Source: UBA5072 sp041737175 (GTDB lineage: Bacteria; Bacteroidota; Bacteroidia; Bacteroidales; UBA10428). From it: a stretch of DNA of 64,000 nt. Both the position numbers and the translations under genes were made by a program. Shown piece by piece: positions 42,322 through 52,002 of this stretch. Below the pieces are notes generated by a model. That model was not told the origin of the DNA and did not search any database. It was given only the letters and a program-made list of their open reading frames with translations. Every line of letters begins with the position of its first letter. Position 1 is the first letter of the stretch. The stretch is from positions 1 through 64,000 of the forward strand of contig JBGSSF010000008.1 in the NCBI GenBank assembly GCA_041737175.1. The letters are read 5' to 3'.

Positions 42322-43920
42322 ATGCGCTCTACAAAATCATTCTTAATCATACCCATACTTCTCATCTTCGGAATAACCGGCGGCAGCAGCCAGTCAATCA
42401 AGATTTTACCGCTTGGCAATTCACTGACTAAAGGAATATACTGTACAAACGGCACTGTCGAAGGCAGCTGTATAAGCCTTCCTGACGGTGAAGTGGTGGG
42501 GTACCGGTTGGCACTTTATAATGCCCTGGTTAATGCAGGTTATAACATTGATTTTGTAGGAAATGAAATTGCCGGATACTCCGTTTTTCTCGATTACAAT
42601 CATGCCGGGTATCCGGGATTCTGGTCGACGCAGCTCGCAACGAAAATGAATGACAACGGAAATTACCTGATGAATTCGACTGCGCCCGACATAGTGCTGC
42701 TTGAGATAGGCACAAATGACGTTTACGGCGGATCCACCAGTATTGAAGGAGTAAGATCAGTTCTTAATGAGATTGACGAATATGAGACCTTATCCGGTAA
42801 ACCAGTACTGGTATTCCTTTCCAGAATTATAAGATTTGCACAGGGTTCTTTTAATGAAAACCTGGTCAGTACGTTCAATGATAATCTCTACAATCTTTAT
42901 AACTCCCGGAAATCTGCTGGCGACCTGATCGAATGGTTGGACATCGGAGCCAATCTCTCAAATCTGAAAGAACCCAGCGGTGATATGGTTGATGAATTGC
43001 ATCCTAACCAGGCCGGATATAATAAAATGGCACAACAATGGTTCAATGCCATCCATGCCATCAATACTGCTCCCATAATAGTGCAGATCCCAAATCAGAC
43101 GATTGTGCAGGGCAATGCTTTTAACATCATCAACCTGGACAGTTATATTTACGATGCCGAAGATGCTGATCAGTATATTAACTGGGCTGTATCATCTTCC
43201 CAGAATTTTACGATAGTTATCGATGGCAACCGGCAGGCGACCATTACTCCAAAGAATCCTGATTGGAAGGGATCCGAAAGCATTACCTTCATGGCCACAG
43301 ACAGGGGAAGAATCATTACTGCACTTAAAAAATCAGCCTCCACTTCAGCTACTTTCACCGTAAATGCTTTGAATCACCCGCCTTCCATTACCATTCCCGC
43401 TGACCGGGAAACCTATGTTCAGGATTACTTTGAACTCAAACTGACGGCAGCTGATTTGGATGCAGAAGACACTCCGGTTCTTACAGCTACTGTTTTGCCT
43501 GATTGGCTGCATTTCAATGCACTAACAACTACCTTATACGGTACAGCAGGAAGTCAGCATGTCGGAAACAATTCGGTTAAAATAACCGTCAATGACCAGC
43601 ACGTTTCTGTGGATTCAAATTTTGTGATTTCTGTGTTTCCCAAGTCCGCTTTGACTGAGGTGGAGGAAACTGATCCGGTGATCATTTATCCCAATCCTGC
43701 CACGCAGCATATCACCATCATTTGCCGCAAGAATCCGGAACAGCCTGTTGTATTCCGCTTGTATTCCTTAACCGGGACGCTCCTGTTTTCGGAAAGGATA
43801 CAGGAAGAGACAGTTTCCCTGGACTTAAAAAAATACAATATCCCTTCAGGTGCTTATTTCTATGATATAAGCGGTTACGAGAATGCCATCAAGGGAAAAC
43901 TCCTGGTAAACTCCCGCTAA
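42322..43920 (+). CDS. Secreted SGNH/GDSL hydrolase with T9SS sorting domain
   Basis: A 532-residue protein: signal peptide (about 1-24), SGNH hydrolase domain (about 25-245), Ig-like segments (about 250-440) and a T9SS type A domain (about 452-532: VIIYPNPATQHITII, IPSGAYFYDISG). The catalytic blocks are ILPLGNSLTKG (nucleophile Ser34; GNS in place of the common GDS), LLEIGTNDVYGG (oxyanion Asn) and DELHPNQAGYNKMA (Asp and His). This fits an esterase that removes acetyl groups from a polysaccharide outside the cell, a counterpart to the O-acetylation pair at 24.3-26.8 kb. The Asn in GNS is seen in some family members. Confidence 0.88.
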   Translation: MRSTKSFLIIPILLIFGITGGSSQSIKILPLGNSLTKGIYCTNGTVEGSCISLPDGEVVGYRLALYNALVNAGYNIDFVGNEIAGYSVFLDYNHAGYPGFWSTQLATKMNDNGNYLMNSTAPDIVLLEIGTNDVYGGSTSIEGVRSVLNEIDEYETLSGKPVLVFLSRIIRFAQGSFNENLVSTFNDNLYNLYNSRKSAGDLIEWLDIGANLSNLKEPSGDMVDELHPNQAGYNKMAQQWFNAIHAINTAPIIVQIPNQTIVQGNAFNIINLDSYIYDAEDADQYINWAVSSSQNFTIVIDGNRQATITPKNPDWKGSESITFMATDRGRIITALKKSASTSATFTVNALNHPPSITIPADRETYVQDYFELKLTAADLDAEDTPVLTATVLPDWLHFNALTTTLYGTAGSQHVGNNSVKITVNDQHVSVDSNFVISVFPKSALTEVEETDPVIIYPNPATQHITIICRKNPEQPVVFRLYSLTGTLLFSERIQEETVSLDLKKYNIPSGAYFYDISGYENAIKGKLLVNSR

Positions 43921-43924
43921 AGCT

Positions 43925-45361
43925 TTGAAAGATCTAATCAAAAGAATATTGAACAATCCCACCCTGATGACCTGGGCGGCGTATTTTGTTCAATTCGGGA
44001 ATCTTGTTTTTATTCTCCCGCTTATTCTGAACAAGTTCAGTGAGCCGGAACAAAATATTTGGTTTTACCTGAATTTTATCATGGGTATTGCGGCACTGGC
44101 TGATTCAGGTTTTGGACCTACCATTGTAAGGGCGTATTCATACTTCAAAGCCGGGGCATTATCCATTCCCCGTGATAAAAAAGAATATGAAAAATCCAGC
44201 GGCATAGTTGACGGAAAACCCAATTTCGGCAAGCTAAAGGACCTGCTGACGACTTCATACCGGATATACATGATCATCGGAATGGCAGTGCTGGTATTCA
44301 TGTCGACCGGAGGAGTGGCCCTCACCATGAATTTAATGGAACAAGCCGGCAACAGGCCCGATCTGTGGATCGCCTATGCTTTCTTTGTATTTTTCAGTGT
44401 AATTACGGTAATAACTACAAGATGGTCATCAGCCATCAGGGGACTTGATTATGTTGCTTTTGAAAGCCGGACCAGTACTTTTCTTGGTGTAGTGAAAACA
44501 TTGATCTTTATCATACTCCTGTTGCTGAACAAAGGTGTTCTTTGGCTCTGCGTCTATATGTTTTTGGAATCAATGGTAAGATATCTTTATTTAAGGCATT
44601 TTGTAATTCAATGGTTCCGTAAAAATGAGATTGTTATTCAAAATAAATATGCTTTTAAAAGCGAAATATTCCATTCCATTTGGAAAACAACATGGAACCA
44701 GGGACTTACCTTCATTGCTTTGTACATCATCGGGTATATTGATACGCTGATCGTAGGACAATTCAAAGACAGCAAAGAAATTAACTGCTTCTTTATCACC
44801 AAAAGGATTTTTACATTTATCAAGAGCTTCTGTCGCGCACCCTTTTATGCCAATGTCCAGCGGATCTACAGCATTGGTGCTAAAAAGGATTTTGCAGCCC
44901 TGCGACAGAAATCAGCGATATATATATTCTACAGTATGGCGCTGGTGATTGCCATGTTCGTTGGTGTTGCCTTACTGGGTAACTGGATCCTGGGCTTTTT
45001 CACGGAAACCAGGCTGGTTGGCGCGCTCATTTATATCATTATGGCCTTGACGGTTATTCTTGATTTTCATTCTTCTTTCCACGCTGATATATATCTTTCA
45101 ACAAACCATTTTCCTTTTTTAATTCCAGCCGGAATTACAGGTTTGGTGATCGGTGCTTTAGGAATTCCTGTTGCAGGCCATTACGGAATTCTTGGCCTGG
45201 TTCTGGTTCCTTTTGTCATCTCGCTTGCAGTAAATAACTGGTACCCGGTATATCTTTCTTTCAAACTGACAAACTGGAATATGAAGCAGTATATAAAAGA
45301 TTTGTTTATTTTTGGTTTCGACGATGTCAGATACCGGATGAAGCGATTTACCAAACCATAA
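43925..45361 (+). CDS. Wzx-like polysaccharide flippase (MATE/PST superfamily)
   Basis: A 478-residue membrane protein with about 12-14 hydrophobic segments, consistent with lipid-linked oligosaccharide translocases. Examples are TWAAYFVQFGNLVFILPLIL at the N-terminus and LIPAGITGLVIGALGIPVA in the C-terminal half; WSSAIRGLDYVAFESR and IIGYIDTLIVGQFKDS are polar turns of the type seen in Wzx proteins. The start is TTG at 43925, four bases after the previous stop; the next in-frame ATG (43967) would remove the first 14 residues. It is followed 22 bases later by a Wzy-like gene, the expected partner. Confidence 0.82.
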   Translation: MKDLIKRILNNPTLMTWAAYFVQFGNLVFILPLILNKFSEPEQNIWFYLNFIMGIAALADSGFGPTIVRAYSYFKAGALSIPRDKKEYEKSSGIVDGKPNFGKLKDLLTTSYRIYMIIGMAVLVFMSTGGVALTMNLMEQAGNRPDLWIAYAFFVFFSVITVITTRWSSAIRGLDYVAFESRTSTFLGVVKTLIFIILLLLNKGVLWLCVYMFLESMVRYLYLRHFVIQWFRKNEIVIQNKYAFKSEIFHSIWKTTWNQGLTFIALYIIGYIDTLIVGQFKDSKEINCFFITKRIFTFIKSFCRAPFYANVQRIYSIGAKKDFAALRQKSAIYIFYSMALVIAMFVGVALLGNWILGFFTETRLVGALIYIIMALTVILDFHSSFHADIYLSTNHFPFLIPAGITGLVIGALGIPVAGHYGILGLVLVPFVISLAVNNWYPVYLSFKLTNWNMKQYIKDLFIFGFDDVRYRMKRFTKP

Positions 45362-45383
45362 TATAACTATCCATTCAGTATTC

Positions 45384-46607
45384 ATGCTCCGTAAAATCAT
45401 AATTATATACCTGATCATTGCTTCCCTGAATGTTTTTAACATATCTGCACTGGGAAGCCTCAATACCATGATCAATTTCTCGGGGATAATACTGATGGTA
45501 TTCATCATCATTGTCGACCAGGTATACACCAGGACCAAAATGATGAAAAGGAATTTTATCATCCCGATATACCTGATCTTTATCGCGGTATTTCTGAGCA
45601 TGTTCACGGCCTTCTTCGCTTTCAGGCAAAATTTTCAGGTTACGCTGTTTTCACAGCGTGATATTTACTTCTACCTGTTCTATTTCACCCTGCATGTATT
45701 GAAACCTGAAAAGAAGGAATTCCAGCGGCTGATCATTTACATGGGATTGCTTTATCTGATCGCTTACCTCATCCAGTACTTTTCATTTCCGACTGAGATA
45801 TTTGATGTCACTATGCGAAAGGAAAGGGGCACAGTAAGGGTTTATCTCGAAGGATCTGGATATGCCATGATCGCTTATTATTTGTGTCTGCAAATCTTCT
45901 ATACCACAAACAAGTTTAAATATCTTTTTCTTGCCATTCTTTTTCTGATACCGATCATCCTCTTCGGTGCCCGGTCGGCATTGCTTACTATAGTTATAGG
46001 GACCTTTGCCCAGCTCATCTTCAGTAAAAGAATACGATCGAAAGCCCTTATCATTTTCCTGGTACTGCTTGCCCTGGTGCCTACATATCTTTTTTTCCAG
46101 GATGTGTTTACCAGCATGGTGAAAGCATCTCAATTGGAAAGCGCCCAGGGAACTGAAAACGTGAGAATCCTGGCTGCGCAGTATTTTATGACCCGATTCA
46201 TACCCAACGATATGGCCTTTCTCACCGGTATTGGTGCACCCAGTGCAGATTCTCCTCTCGGCAAACTTACCATGATGTTGAGTGAAACGTACGGATTTTA
46301 CCTCTCTGACATCGGCATTATCGGTAACTTTGTTACTTATGGGGCATTGTTTGTGCTGGCAGTAATCCTCATAGTTTTCAGAACCATGTTCATGAAAATC
46401 ACCCTTGAAATGTCGTATCTGAAATACTTCTTCTTTTTCGAGGTTTTCCTGATGTTGCCCATTGCGGCGGGTTTCGCATATTCAGCCCCTATTGTTATAA
46501 TATGCAGCTGTTTATACCTGGCTGATGTCTCACATTACGAAAGAAGCCTCAGCCCTAAGTCACCGGAACCAGAAATTGTTAACATAAAAGAACCGGAAAA
46601 CCTGTAA
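45384..46607 (+). CDS. Wzy-like O-antigen/exopolysaccharide polymerase
   Basis: A 407-residue protein with about 10-11 hydrophobic segments and a large periplasmic loop (about 220-310), the layout of Wzy and O-antigen ligase proteins. The motif EGSGYAMIAYYLCLQIF and the run FGARSALLTIVIGTFAQLI before the loop resemble the ligase/polymerase family. Sequence conservation in this family is low, so the call rests on topology and on position between the flippase and a glycosyltransferase. It would join repeat units in the periplasm. Confidence 0.75.
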   Translation: MLRKIIIIYLIIASLNVFNISALGSLNTMINFSGIILMVFIIIVDQVYTRTKMMKRNFIIPIYLIFIAVFLSMFTAFFAFRQNFQVTLFSQRDIYFYLFYFTLHVLKPEKKEFQRLIIYMGLLYLIAYLIQYFSFPTEIFDVTMRKERGTVRVYLEGSGYAMIAYYLCLQIFYTTNKFKYLFLAILFLIPIILFGARSALLTIVIGTFAQLIFSKRIRSKALIIFLVLLALVPTYLFFQDVFTSMVKASQLESAQGTENVRILAAQYFMTRFIPNDMAFLTGIGAPSADSPLGKLTMMLSETYGFYLSDIGIIGNFVTYGALFVLAVILIVFRTMFMKITLEMSYLKYFFFFEVFLMLPIAAGFAYSAPIVIICSCLYLADVSHYERSLSPKSPEPEIVNIKEPENL

Positions 46608-46620
46608 TAAATAATCCCTG

Positions 46621-47718
46621 ATGAGCCTCACATTTGTAGTAAATACCCTTACGGCATGGGATGAAGCGCCCAGGGCAAGGCATCAATTGGCCTATGCTTT
46701 GGCAAAAAAGCACAAAGTCATCTTTATAGAAAGGAACAAGACGGGCCGGAAAAAAATTGATATCAGGGAGATCCAGGAGAATTTAAGTCTGATTACCCCT
46801 TACCATCCTGTAGATTACCGTTATCGTTACCGGCTTCCCCTGTTCAATGAGCATTATCAGAAATGGTTGTTCACCAGGATCAAAGAAATACTGGGCTCAG
46901 ACCTGGTGGTGATCAACTTTGATTTTACAGCTCATCGAATTTTTTCCTATTTTCAGCATGTTGTATATTACTGCAATGATGAGTTCCGTGGAAACAGCAA
47001 ATTCAGAAATTACCCGATTGAAGCCTATAAAAGCTCCTGTGAAAGAAAAATTATAAAGAATGCGCTGTTTTGTATTGGGACTTCAAGATATCTGTATGAA
47101 AAACTTTCAAAGCTGAATTCACATACCTATGAAATACCCCTTGGAGCAAGTTTTGTAACCAGTGAGAAAACAGAGCATACGCAGAAAAATCCGCTTGTGG
47201 TTAATTTATGCCTGTTGGGCGTGATCAATGACCGCCAGATATCCGTCAAACTGATTAATGACCTGCTTCAGGAGCCAACTTTCAATATCATGCTGATAGG
47301 CTCCGTGGAGGATGCCTTCTTTCAAAAGCTAAAACCAAAGGAACGAATCAGCTCAAAAGGAATTCTCAAGGGGAAAGAACTGATGGATGAACTTTCGAAA
47401 ATTGATGTAGGACTCGCACTATATAACACAAGTCGCATTAATCCGGGAGCTACACCCAATAAACTCTGGCAGTATCTTGCCGCTGGAATTCCAACTGTCA
47501 TTAGCGAAATGCCCAATCTCTTTCCGGAGGATTTCCCTGAAAAATCGGTATATGTTTACAGGAAATCCGATACATTAAGGACATTGATTTTTAAGGCTCA
47601 CCAGGAAAATTCTGAAGTTCTTGCCGGGAAACGTATTGCATTTGCTCAGAATAATACCTGGGATCAGCGTGTTGAAGTTTTTCTGGAAAGACTCCATGAG
47701 AATCTGCAGTTATTATAA
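46621..47718 (+). CDS. Glycosyltransferase, GT4/GT-B like (paralogue of the 52892-54007 product)
   Basis: A 365-residue GT-B enzyme. The N-terminus has NTLTAWDEAPRARHQLAYAL and AKKHKVIF; the middle has VVYYCNDEF; the C-terminal donor site reads NPGATPNKLWQYLAAGIPTV. It shares an unusual layout with the leftward gene at 52892: PRxRHxxAxxLAKKHxVxF, RYRxPxxNxxYQxWLF and VVYYCND occur in both in the same order. They probably arose by duplication and add related sugars. It lies 13 bases after the polymerase gene. Confidence 0.85.
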   Translation: MSLTFVVNTLTAWDEAPRARHQLAYALAKKHKVIFIERNKTGRKKIDIREIQENLSLITPYHPVDYRYRYRLPLFNEHYQKWLFTRIKEILGSDLVVINFDFTAHRIFSYFQHVVYYCNDEFRGNSKFRNYPIEAYKSSCERKIIKNALFCIGTSRYLYEKLSKLNSHTYEIPLGASFVTSEKTEHTQKNPLVVNLCLLGVINDRQISVKLINDLLQEPTFNIMLIGSVEDAFFQKLKPKERISSKGILKGKELMDELSKIDVGLALYNTSRINPGATPNKLWQYLAAGIPTVISEMPNLFPEDFPEKSVYVYRKSDTLRTLIFKAHQENSEVLAGKRIAFAQNNTWDQRVEVFLERLHENLQLL

Positions 47719-47820
47719 CTATTGAACCTTTTATCACGTAGAAATATACGCTCGTCAATAAGCCATTCGCACTGCAGCTTTTTTACGTAGTATACAGAAC
47801 ATACTTGAGATTTTATAAGC

Positions 47821-47828
47821 TATTTTTG
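47821..47828 (+). promoter_or_regulatory. -7 element of the UDP-FucNAc operon
   Basis: TATTTTTG matches TAnnTTTG exactly and lies 32 bases before the ATG at 47861, in a 142-base gap with no gene. A TTG at 47805-47807 is too close for a standard -33 box. Confidence 0.55.
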
Positions 47829-47860
47829 ATGCGGATTCATATACAATAAATCAAATTGAA

Positions 47861-48901
47861 ATGGACTTTGATAATAAATGTTTATTGATCACCGGAGGTA
47901 CCGGTTCTTTTGGAAATGCCGTTCTGAGAAGATTCTTAAGCACCAAAATCGGAGAAATCCGGATTTTCAGCCGTGATGAGAAAAAACAGGATGATATGCG
48001 GCAATTTTACAATAACCCAAAGATCAAGTATTTTATAGGTGACGTTCGCAACAGGCAAAGTATTGATTATGCCATGCAAGGGGTTGATTATGTTTTTCAT
48101 GCTTCTGCGTTAAAACAGGTACCCTCCTGTGAATTCTTTCCTGCTGAAGCGGTGAGAACCAATGTGCTTGGCTGCGAGAATGTGTTGGATTCAGCCATGC
48201 AGTACCGTGTCAAAAAGGTCATTGTGCTCAGCACCGATAAAGCCGTATATCCCATCAATGCCATGGGAATGTCCAAGGCGCTCAGCGAAAAAATCATGGT
48301 GGCAAAATCAAGGAACCTGAATGGAAGCGGAATCACCTTTTGCGGTACCCGTTATGGTAACGTTATGGCTTCCAGGGGTTCTGTAATTCCTCTTTTTGTA
48401 AATCAGATCAAAAGAAAGCAGCCCATTACCATCACAGATCCTGCAATGACAAGGTTCATGATGACCCTTGAAAATGCCGTGGAACTTGTTGTATATGCTT
48501 TTGAACACGGGAAAAACGGCGATATTTTTGTACAGAAATCTCCGGCTGCGACCATCGCTGACCTGGCGCAAGCCCTGAAGGAGTTGTACAATGCCAGGCA
48601 GGAAATCAATGTAATTGGTACGCGGCATGGAGAAAAACTATTCGAGACACTGGTTAACCGCGAAGAAATGGTGAAAGCAGTTGATGAAAAGGATTATTTC
48701 AGAATACCTGCGGACACGCGTGACCTGAATTACAATATTTTCTTTACCGAAGGAAAAACCAAAGTGGCGCAGGTAGAGGAGTACAATTCACACAATACGC
48801 ACCGGCTGAATGTTGAAGAAACCAAAAAGCTTCTATTGAATCTCAGGATGATCCGCGAGGATGTTTTGAAAGAAAAGCCTGAGCGCGTTTTTGAACCCTG
48901 A
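47861..48901 (+). CDS. capE: UDP-GlcNAc 4,6-dehydratase/5-epimerase (CapE/FnlA/FlaA1 type)
   Basis: First enzyme of UDP-L-FucNAc synthesis. The 346-residue SDR opens LLITGGTGSFGNAVLRRFL and has EIRIFSRDEKKQDDMRQFY and IGDVRNRQSIDYAM, which identify the FlaA1/CapE group. The usual tyrosine of YxxxK is replaced by methionine in INAMGMSKALSEK, a recognised feature of these enzymes. It is followed by capF and capG in order with gaps of 42 and 18 bases, an arrangement conserved with Staphylococcus capsule and Pseudomonas O-antigen loci. Confidence 0.94.
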   Translation: MDFDNKCLLITGGTGSFGNAVLRRFLSTKIGEIRIFSRDEKKQDDMRQFYNNPKIKYFIGDVRNRQSIDYAMQGVDYVFHASALKQVPSCEFFPAEAVRTNVLGCENVLDSAMQYRVKKVIVLSTDKAVYPINAMGMSKALSEKIMVAKSRNLNGSGITFCGTRYGNVMASRGSVIPLFVNQIKRKQPITITDPAMTRFMMTLENAVELVVYAFEHGKNGDIFVQKSPAATIADLAQALKELYNARQEINVIGTRHGEKLFETLVNREEMVKAVDEKDYFRIPADTRDLNYNIFFTEGKTKVAQVEEYNSHNTHRLNVEETKKLLLNLRMIREDVLKEKPERVFEP

Positions 48902-48943
48902 TTTCAAAGATTTGTGCTGATTTTATAAAAATACACTCACATC

Positions 48944-50062
48944 ATGATCAGAGTAGGGATAACCGGACAAGCCGGATTTATTGGAACACACCTTTTCAAT
49001 TACCTGGGATTGAAAAAAGAAGAGGTCATTCGTATACCTTTTGAGGATCGTTTCTTTGAAAATGAAGCCATGCTTGAGAATTTCGTGGGACAGTGCGACG
49101 CCATTGTCCACCTGGCTGCCCTGAACAGACACAATGATCCCCAAACCATTTACAACACCAATGTTGAACTTGTGGACAAACTTATTCTGGCCATGGGAAA
49201 TGTCGGAGTGCATCCGCATGTGCTGTTTTCCTCCTCAACCCAGGAAGAACGTGAGAATGTCTATGGTAAATCCAAGCGCGAAGGCAGAGAACGGCTGGTT
49301 CGCTGGGCTGAAAAATACAATGCACTTTTCACGGGACTGATTATACCCAATGTATTCGGGCCATTTGGAAACCCTTATTATAACTCGGTTATTGCCACAT
49401 TCTGTCACCAGCTGACCCATGATGAAACTCCCAGAATAGAAATAGACGGACAATTGAAGCTGATCTATGTGGGCGAACTTGTAAAAGCTGTTTACGAGGC
49501 CATCATGAACAGGACACCGGAAAAGGAATATCATCTACCCAGCACGGCCGAGATTAAAGTTTCAGAAATTCTGAGGCTACTGAACTCTTATAAATCGGGT
49601 TATTTTGAGAATGGTGTTTTCCCTGAGCTTAACAACACATTTGAAATCAATCTGTTTAACACTTTCCGCACATACATGGATATTGCCCGTTTGTACCCGG
49701 TTAAACTGAGCAGGAATGAGGATAACCGGGGTGTTTTTGTTGAAACCATCAAATCAAAAACAGGCGGACAGATCTCCTTTTCTACCACAAAACCCGGTAT
49801 TACGCGGGGTAATCATTTTCATACCCGCAAGATCGAAAGGTTCGCTGTAATCAGCGGTAAAGCCCGGATCCAGTTACGAAGGATTGGCACAGCCGAAGTG
49901 CTGAATTTTGACCTCGATGGCAATGAACCCGCCTACGTGGATATGCCGGTCTGGTACACCCATAATATAACCAATACCGGTGAGAGCGATATGTACTGTA
50001 TCTTTTATATCAATGAATTCTTCGATAAGAACGATCCCGACACCTATTTTGAAACCGTATAA
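48944..50062 (+). CDS. capF: CapF/FnlB-type bifunctional SDR-cupin enzyme of UDP-L-FucNAc synthesis
   Basis: A 372-residue fusion. The N-terminal SDR part (about 1-245) has GITGQAGFIGTHLFNYLG, VHLAALNRHND and FSSSTQEERENVYGKSK with the YxxxK lysine; the C-terminal cupin (about 260-372) has TTKPGITRGNHFHTRKIERF, carrying metal-binding histidines, and WYTHNITNTG. The cupin epimerises C3 of the 4-keto product of CapE, and the SDR then reduces C4 with NADPH. It lies between capE and capG in the expected order. Confidence 0.94.
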   Translation: MIRVGITGQAGFIGTHLFNYLGLKKEEVIRIPFEDRFFENEAMLENFVGQCDAIVHLAALNRHNDPQTIYNTNVELVDKLILAMGNVGVHPHVLFSSSTQEERENVYGKSKREGRERLVRWAEKYNALFTGLIIPNVFGPFGNPYYNSVIATFCHQLTHDETPRIEIDGQLKLIYVGELVKAVYEAIMNRTPEKEYHLPSTAEIKVSEILRLLNSYKSGYFENGVFPELNNTFEINLFNTFRTYMDIARLYPVKLSRNEDNRGVFVETIKSKTGGQISFSTTKPGITRGNHFHTRKIERFAVISGKARIQLRRIGTAEVLNFDLDGNEPAYVDMPVWYTHNITNTGESDMYCIFYINEFFDKNDPDTYFETV

Positions 50063-50080
50063 AACTGCAAACTAGCGAAC

Positions 50081-51223
50081 ATGAATTCGGACAACCAATT
50101 AAAAGTGATGACCATTGTTGGGACCCGTCCTGAAATAATCAGGCTTTCGAGGGTAATGGCCAGACTTAATGAATTCACCAGGCACATACTCGTGCACACC
50201 GGTCAAAACTACGATTATGAATTGAATGAGATCTTTTTTAAGGATCTGGAGCTACGAAATCCTGATTATTATTTGAATGTCGACGCATCCACACTGGGTA
50301 CTGCCGTAGGAGACATCATCAGGAAATCCGAGGAAGTGATTGGGAAAGAAATGCCCGATGCGCTTCTTGTACTGGGAGATACCAATTCATGTTTATCCGC
50401 TTATATTGCCAAGCGGCTTCACATACCCGTATTTCACATGGAAGCCGGCAACCGCTGCTTCGATTTCAATGTTCCAGAGGAAATCAACCGGCGTATCATC
50501 GACCACATAGCGGATTTCAACCTGGTGTACACTGAACATGCCAGAAGACATCTGATCAGCGAAGGACTTCCGCACAGAAGGATATATCTTACCGGATCCC
50601 CTATGTACGAGGTGCTGAAACATCATCAATCCAAAATTGAATCATCAGATGTTTTATCCCGGCTCGATCTCAAAAAACAAAAATATTTTGTTGTCAGCAC
50701 CCATCGTGAAGAGAACGTGGACAATCCGAATCATCTGAAAATTATCCTCGAAGTTCTCAACCAGCTTGCTGAAGATTATGATATTCCCGTGGTGGTTTCC
50801 ACACATCCGCGTACCCGGAAAAGGCTTGAACTGATTAAGGATAATGCTTTCGACAGCAGGATCCAGTTTTTAAAACCGTTCGGATTCACCGATTATGTAA
50901 ACCTGCAGATGAATGCGCTTTGTACCGTCAGCGATAGCGGTACCATCAGTGAAGAGTCTGCTATTCTCAGTTTTCCCGCCATATCCATAAGGAACTCCAT
51001 GGAACGGCCCGAGGCCCAGGATGCAGGCACCATATTCCTTACCGGCATTAACAAAAAGGCTGTAATCAATTGCATTCAGACTGCCATCGAAGAACATAAA
51101 CAAAGGAAGTATTCCGGCAATGTTAATGAATATGGAATACCCGACACGTCATGGCGGGTGATGAAACTGATACTGGGGAATGCAGGACTGAGCAATAAAT
51201 GGCACGGAATAGCCAAACCTTAA
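50081..51223 (+). CDS. capG: UDP-N-acetylglucosamine 2-epimerase family, CapG/FnlC type
   Basis: A 380-residue non-hydrolysing 2-epimerase that completes UDP-L-FucNAc. It opens VMTIVGTRPEIIRLSRVM and has HTGQNYDYELNEIFFKDLEL, VLGDTNSCLSAYIAKR, HMEAGNRCFDFNVPEEINR and SDSGTISEESAILSFPAI, with GNRCFDFN as the diagnostic FnlC variant of the WecB GNRTFD-like motif. It closes the capE-capF-capG set and is followed 11 bases later by a WecG/TagA-type glycosyltransferase. Confidence 0.94.
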   Translation: MNSDNQLKVMTIVGTRPEIIRLSRVMARLNEFTRHILVHTGQNYDYELNEIFFKDLELRNPDYYLNVDASTLGTAVGDIIRKSEEVIGKEMPDALLVLGDTNSCLSAYIAKRLHIPVFHMEAGNRCFDFNVPEEINRRIIDHIADFNLVYTEHARRHLISEGLPHRRIYLTGSPMYEVLKHHQSKIESSDVLSRLDLKKQKYFVVSTHREENVDNPNHLKIILEVLNQLAEDYDIPVVVSTHPRTRKRLELIKDNAFDSRIQFLKPFGFTDYVNLQMNALCTVSDSGTISEESAILSFPAISIRNSMERPEAQDAGTIFLTGINKKAVINCIQTAIEEHKQRKYSGNVNEYGIPDTSWRVMKLILGNAGLSNKWHGIAKP

Positions 51224-51234
51224 TATACTGATCC

Positions 51235-52002
51235 ATGTCTCCCGGTAAACGCGTAAACATTCTACAAACCCCCATTGACGCCCTTACTATGGAGGAAACG
51301 CTTAAGGTCATTGATGAAGCCATTTCCAACCAGCGGGTGTTAAGGCATGCCTGCGTGAACGCAGCAGTTCTTATCGCCATGCAAAAAGATCCGCTGCTGA
51401 GAAAATCCATAACATCATGTGATATCATCAATGCCGATGGGAAAAGTGTGGTATGGGCTTCACGGTTTTTAGGTAAGCCCCTGCCGGAAAGAGTGGCCGG
51501 ACCCGATCTCATGCATGAGGTTGTAAAACTTGCTTCGCGGAAGGGTTATAGAATCTTTCTGTTAGGAGCCAGGGAAGAAGTGGTGAAAAAAGTAGCCGCT
51601 ACCTATGTCAGCCTCTTTTCCCCTGATATTATCTCAGGATACCATAACGGGTATTTTGGACAGGAGGATGAGCAGGTGTTGGTGAAGCAGATTGCAGACA
51701 GCCGCTCCCACATTCTTTTTGTTGCCATGACATCCCCTAAGAAAGAATTGTTCCTGGAAAAGTACGCGGAACAGCTCAGAGTTCCCTTTGTTATGGGTGT
51801 TGGCGGTGCATTTGACATAGTCGCCGGTCTCACCAAAAGAGCGCCTTTGTGGATGCAGAGGTCAGGACTTGAATGGCTTTACCGCCTTGTGCAGGAACCC
51901 CGCAGGATGTGGAAAAGGTACCTGGTGACCAACAGCCTTTTTATTTACAACGTTTTGAAAGAGAAACTTTCTTCCCATTCTGAATCACAAAACGGTTTAT
52001 GA
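51235..52002 (+). CDS. WecG/TagA/CpsF family glycosyltransferase (GT26)
   Basis: A 255-residue GT26 enzyme. It has TPIDALTMEETLKVIDEAI, NADGKSVVWASRFLGKPLPE, RVAGPDLMHEV, YRIFLLGAREEVV and VMGVGGAFDIVAG, followed by RAPLWMQRSGLEWLYRLVQEP, the family C-terminus. Relatives transfer an N-acetyl amino sugar from a UDP-sugar to a polyprenyl-linked acceptor. It immediately follows the UDP-FucNAc genes, so FucNAc or a related sugar is a plausible donor. Its stop overlaps the next start by ATGA. Confidence 0.92.
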   Translation: MSPGKRVNILQTPIDALTMEETLKVIDEAISNQRVLRHACVNAAVLIAMQKDPLLRKSITSCDIINADGKSVVWASRFLGKPLPERVAGPDLMHEVVKLASRKGYRIFLLGAREEVVKKVAATYVSLFSPDIISGYHNGYFGQEDEQVLVKQIADSRSHILFVAMTSPKKELFLEKYAEQLRVPFVMGVGGAFDIVAGLTKRAPLWMQRSGLEWLYRLVQEPRRMWKRYLVTNSLFIYNVLKEKLSSHSESQNGL

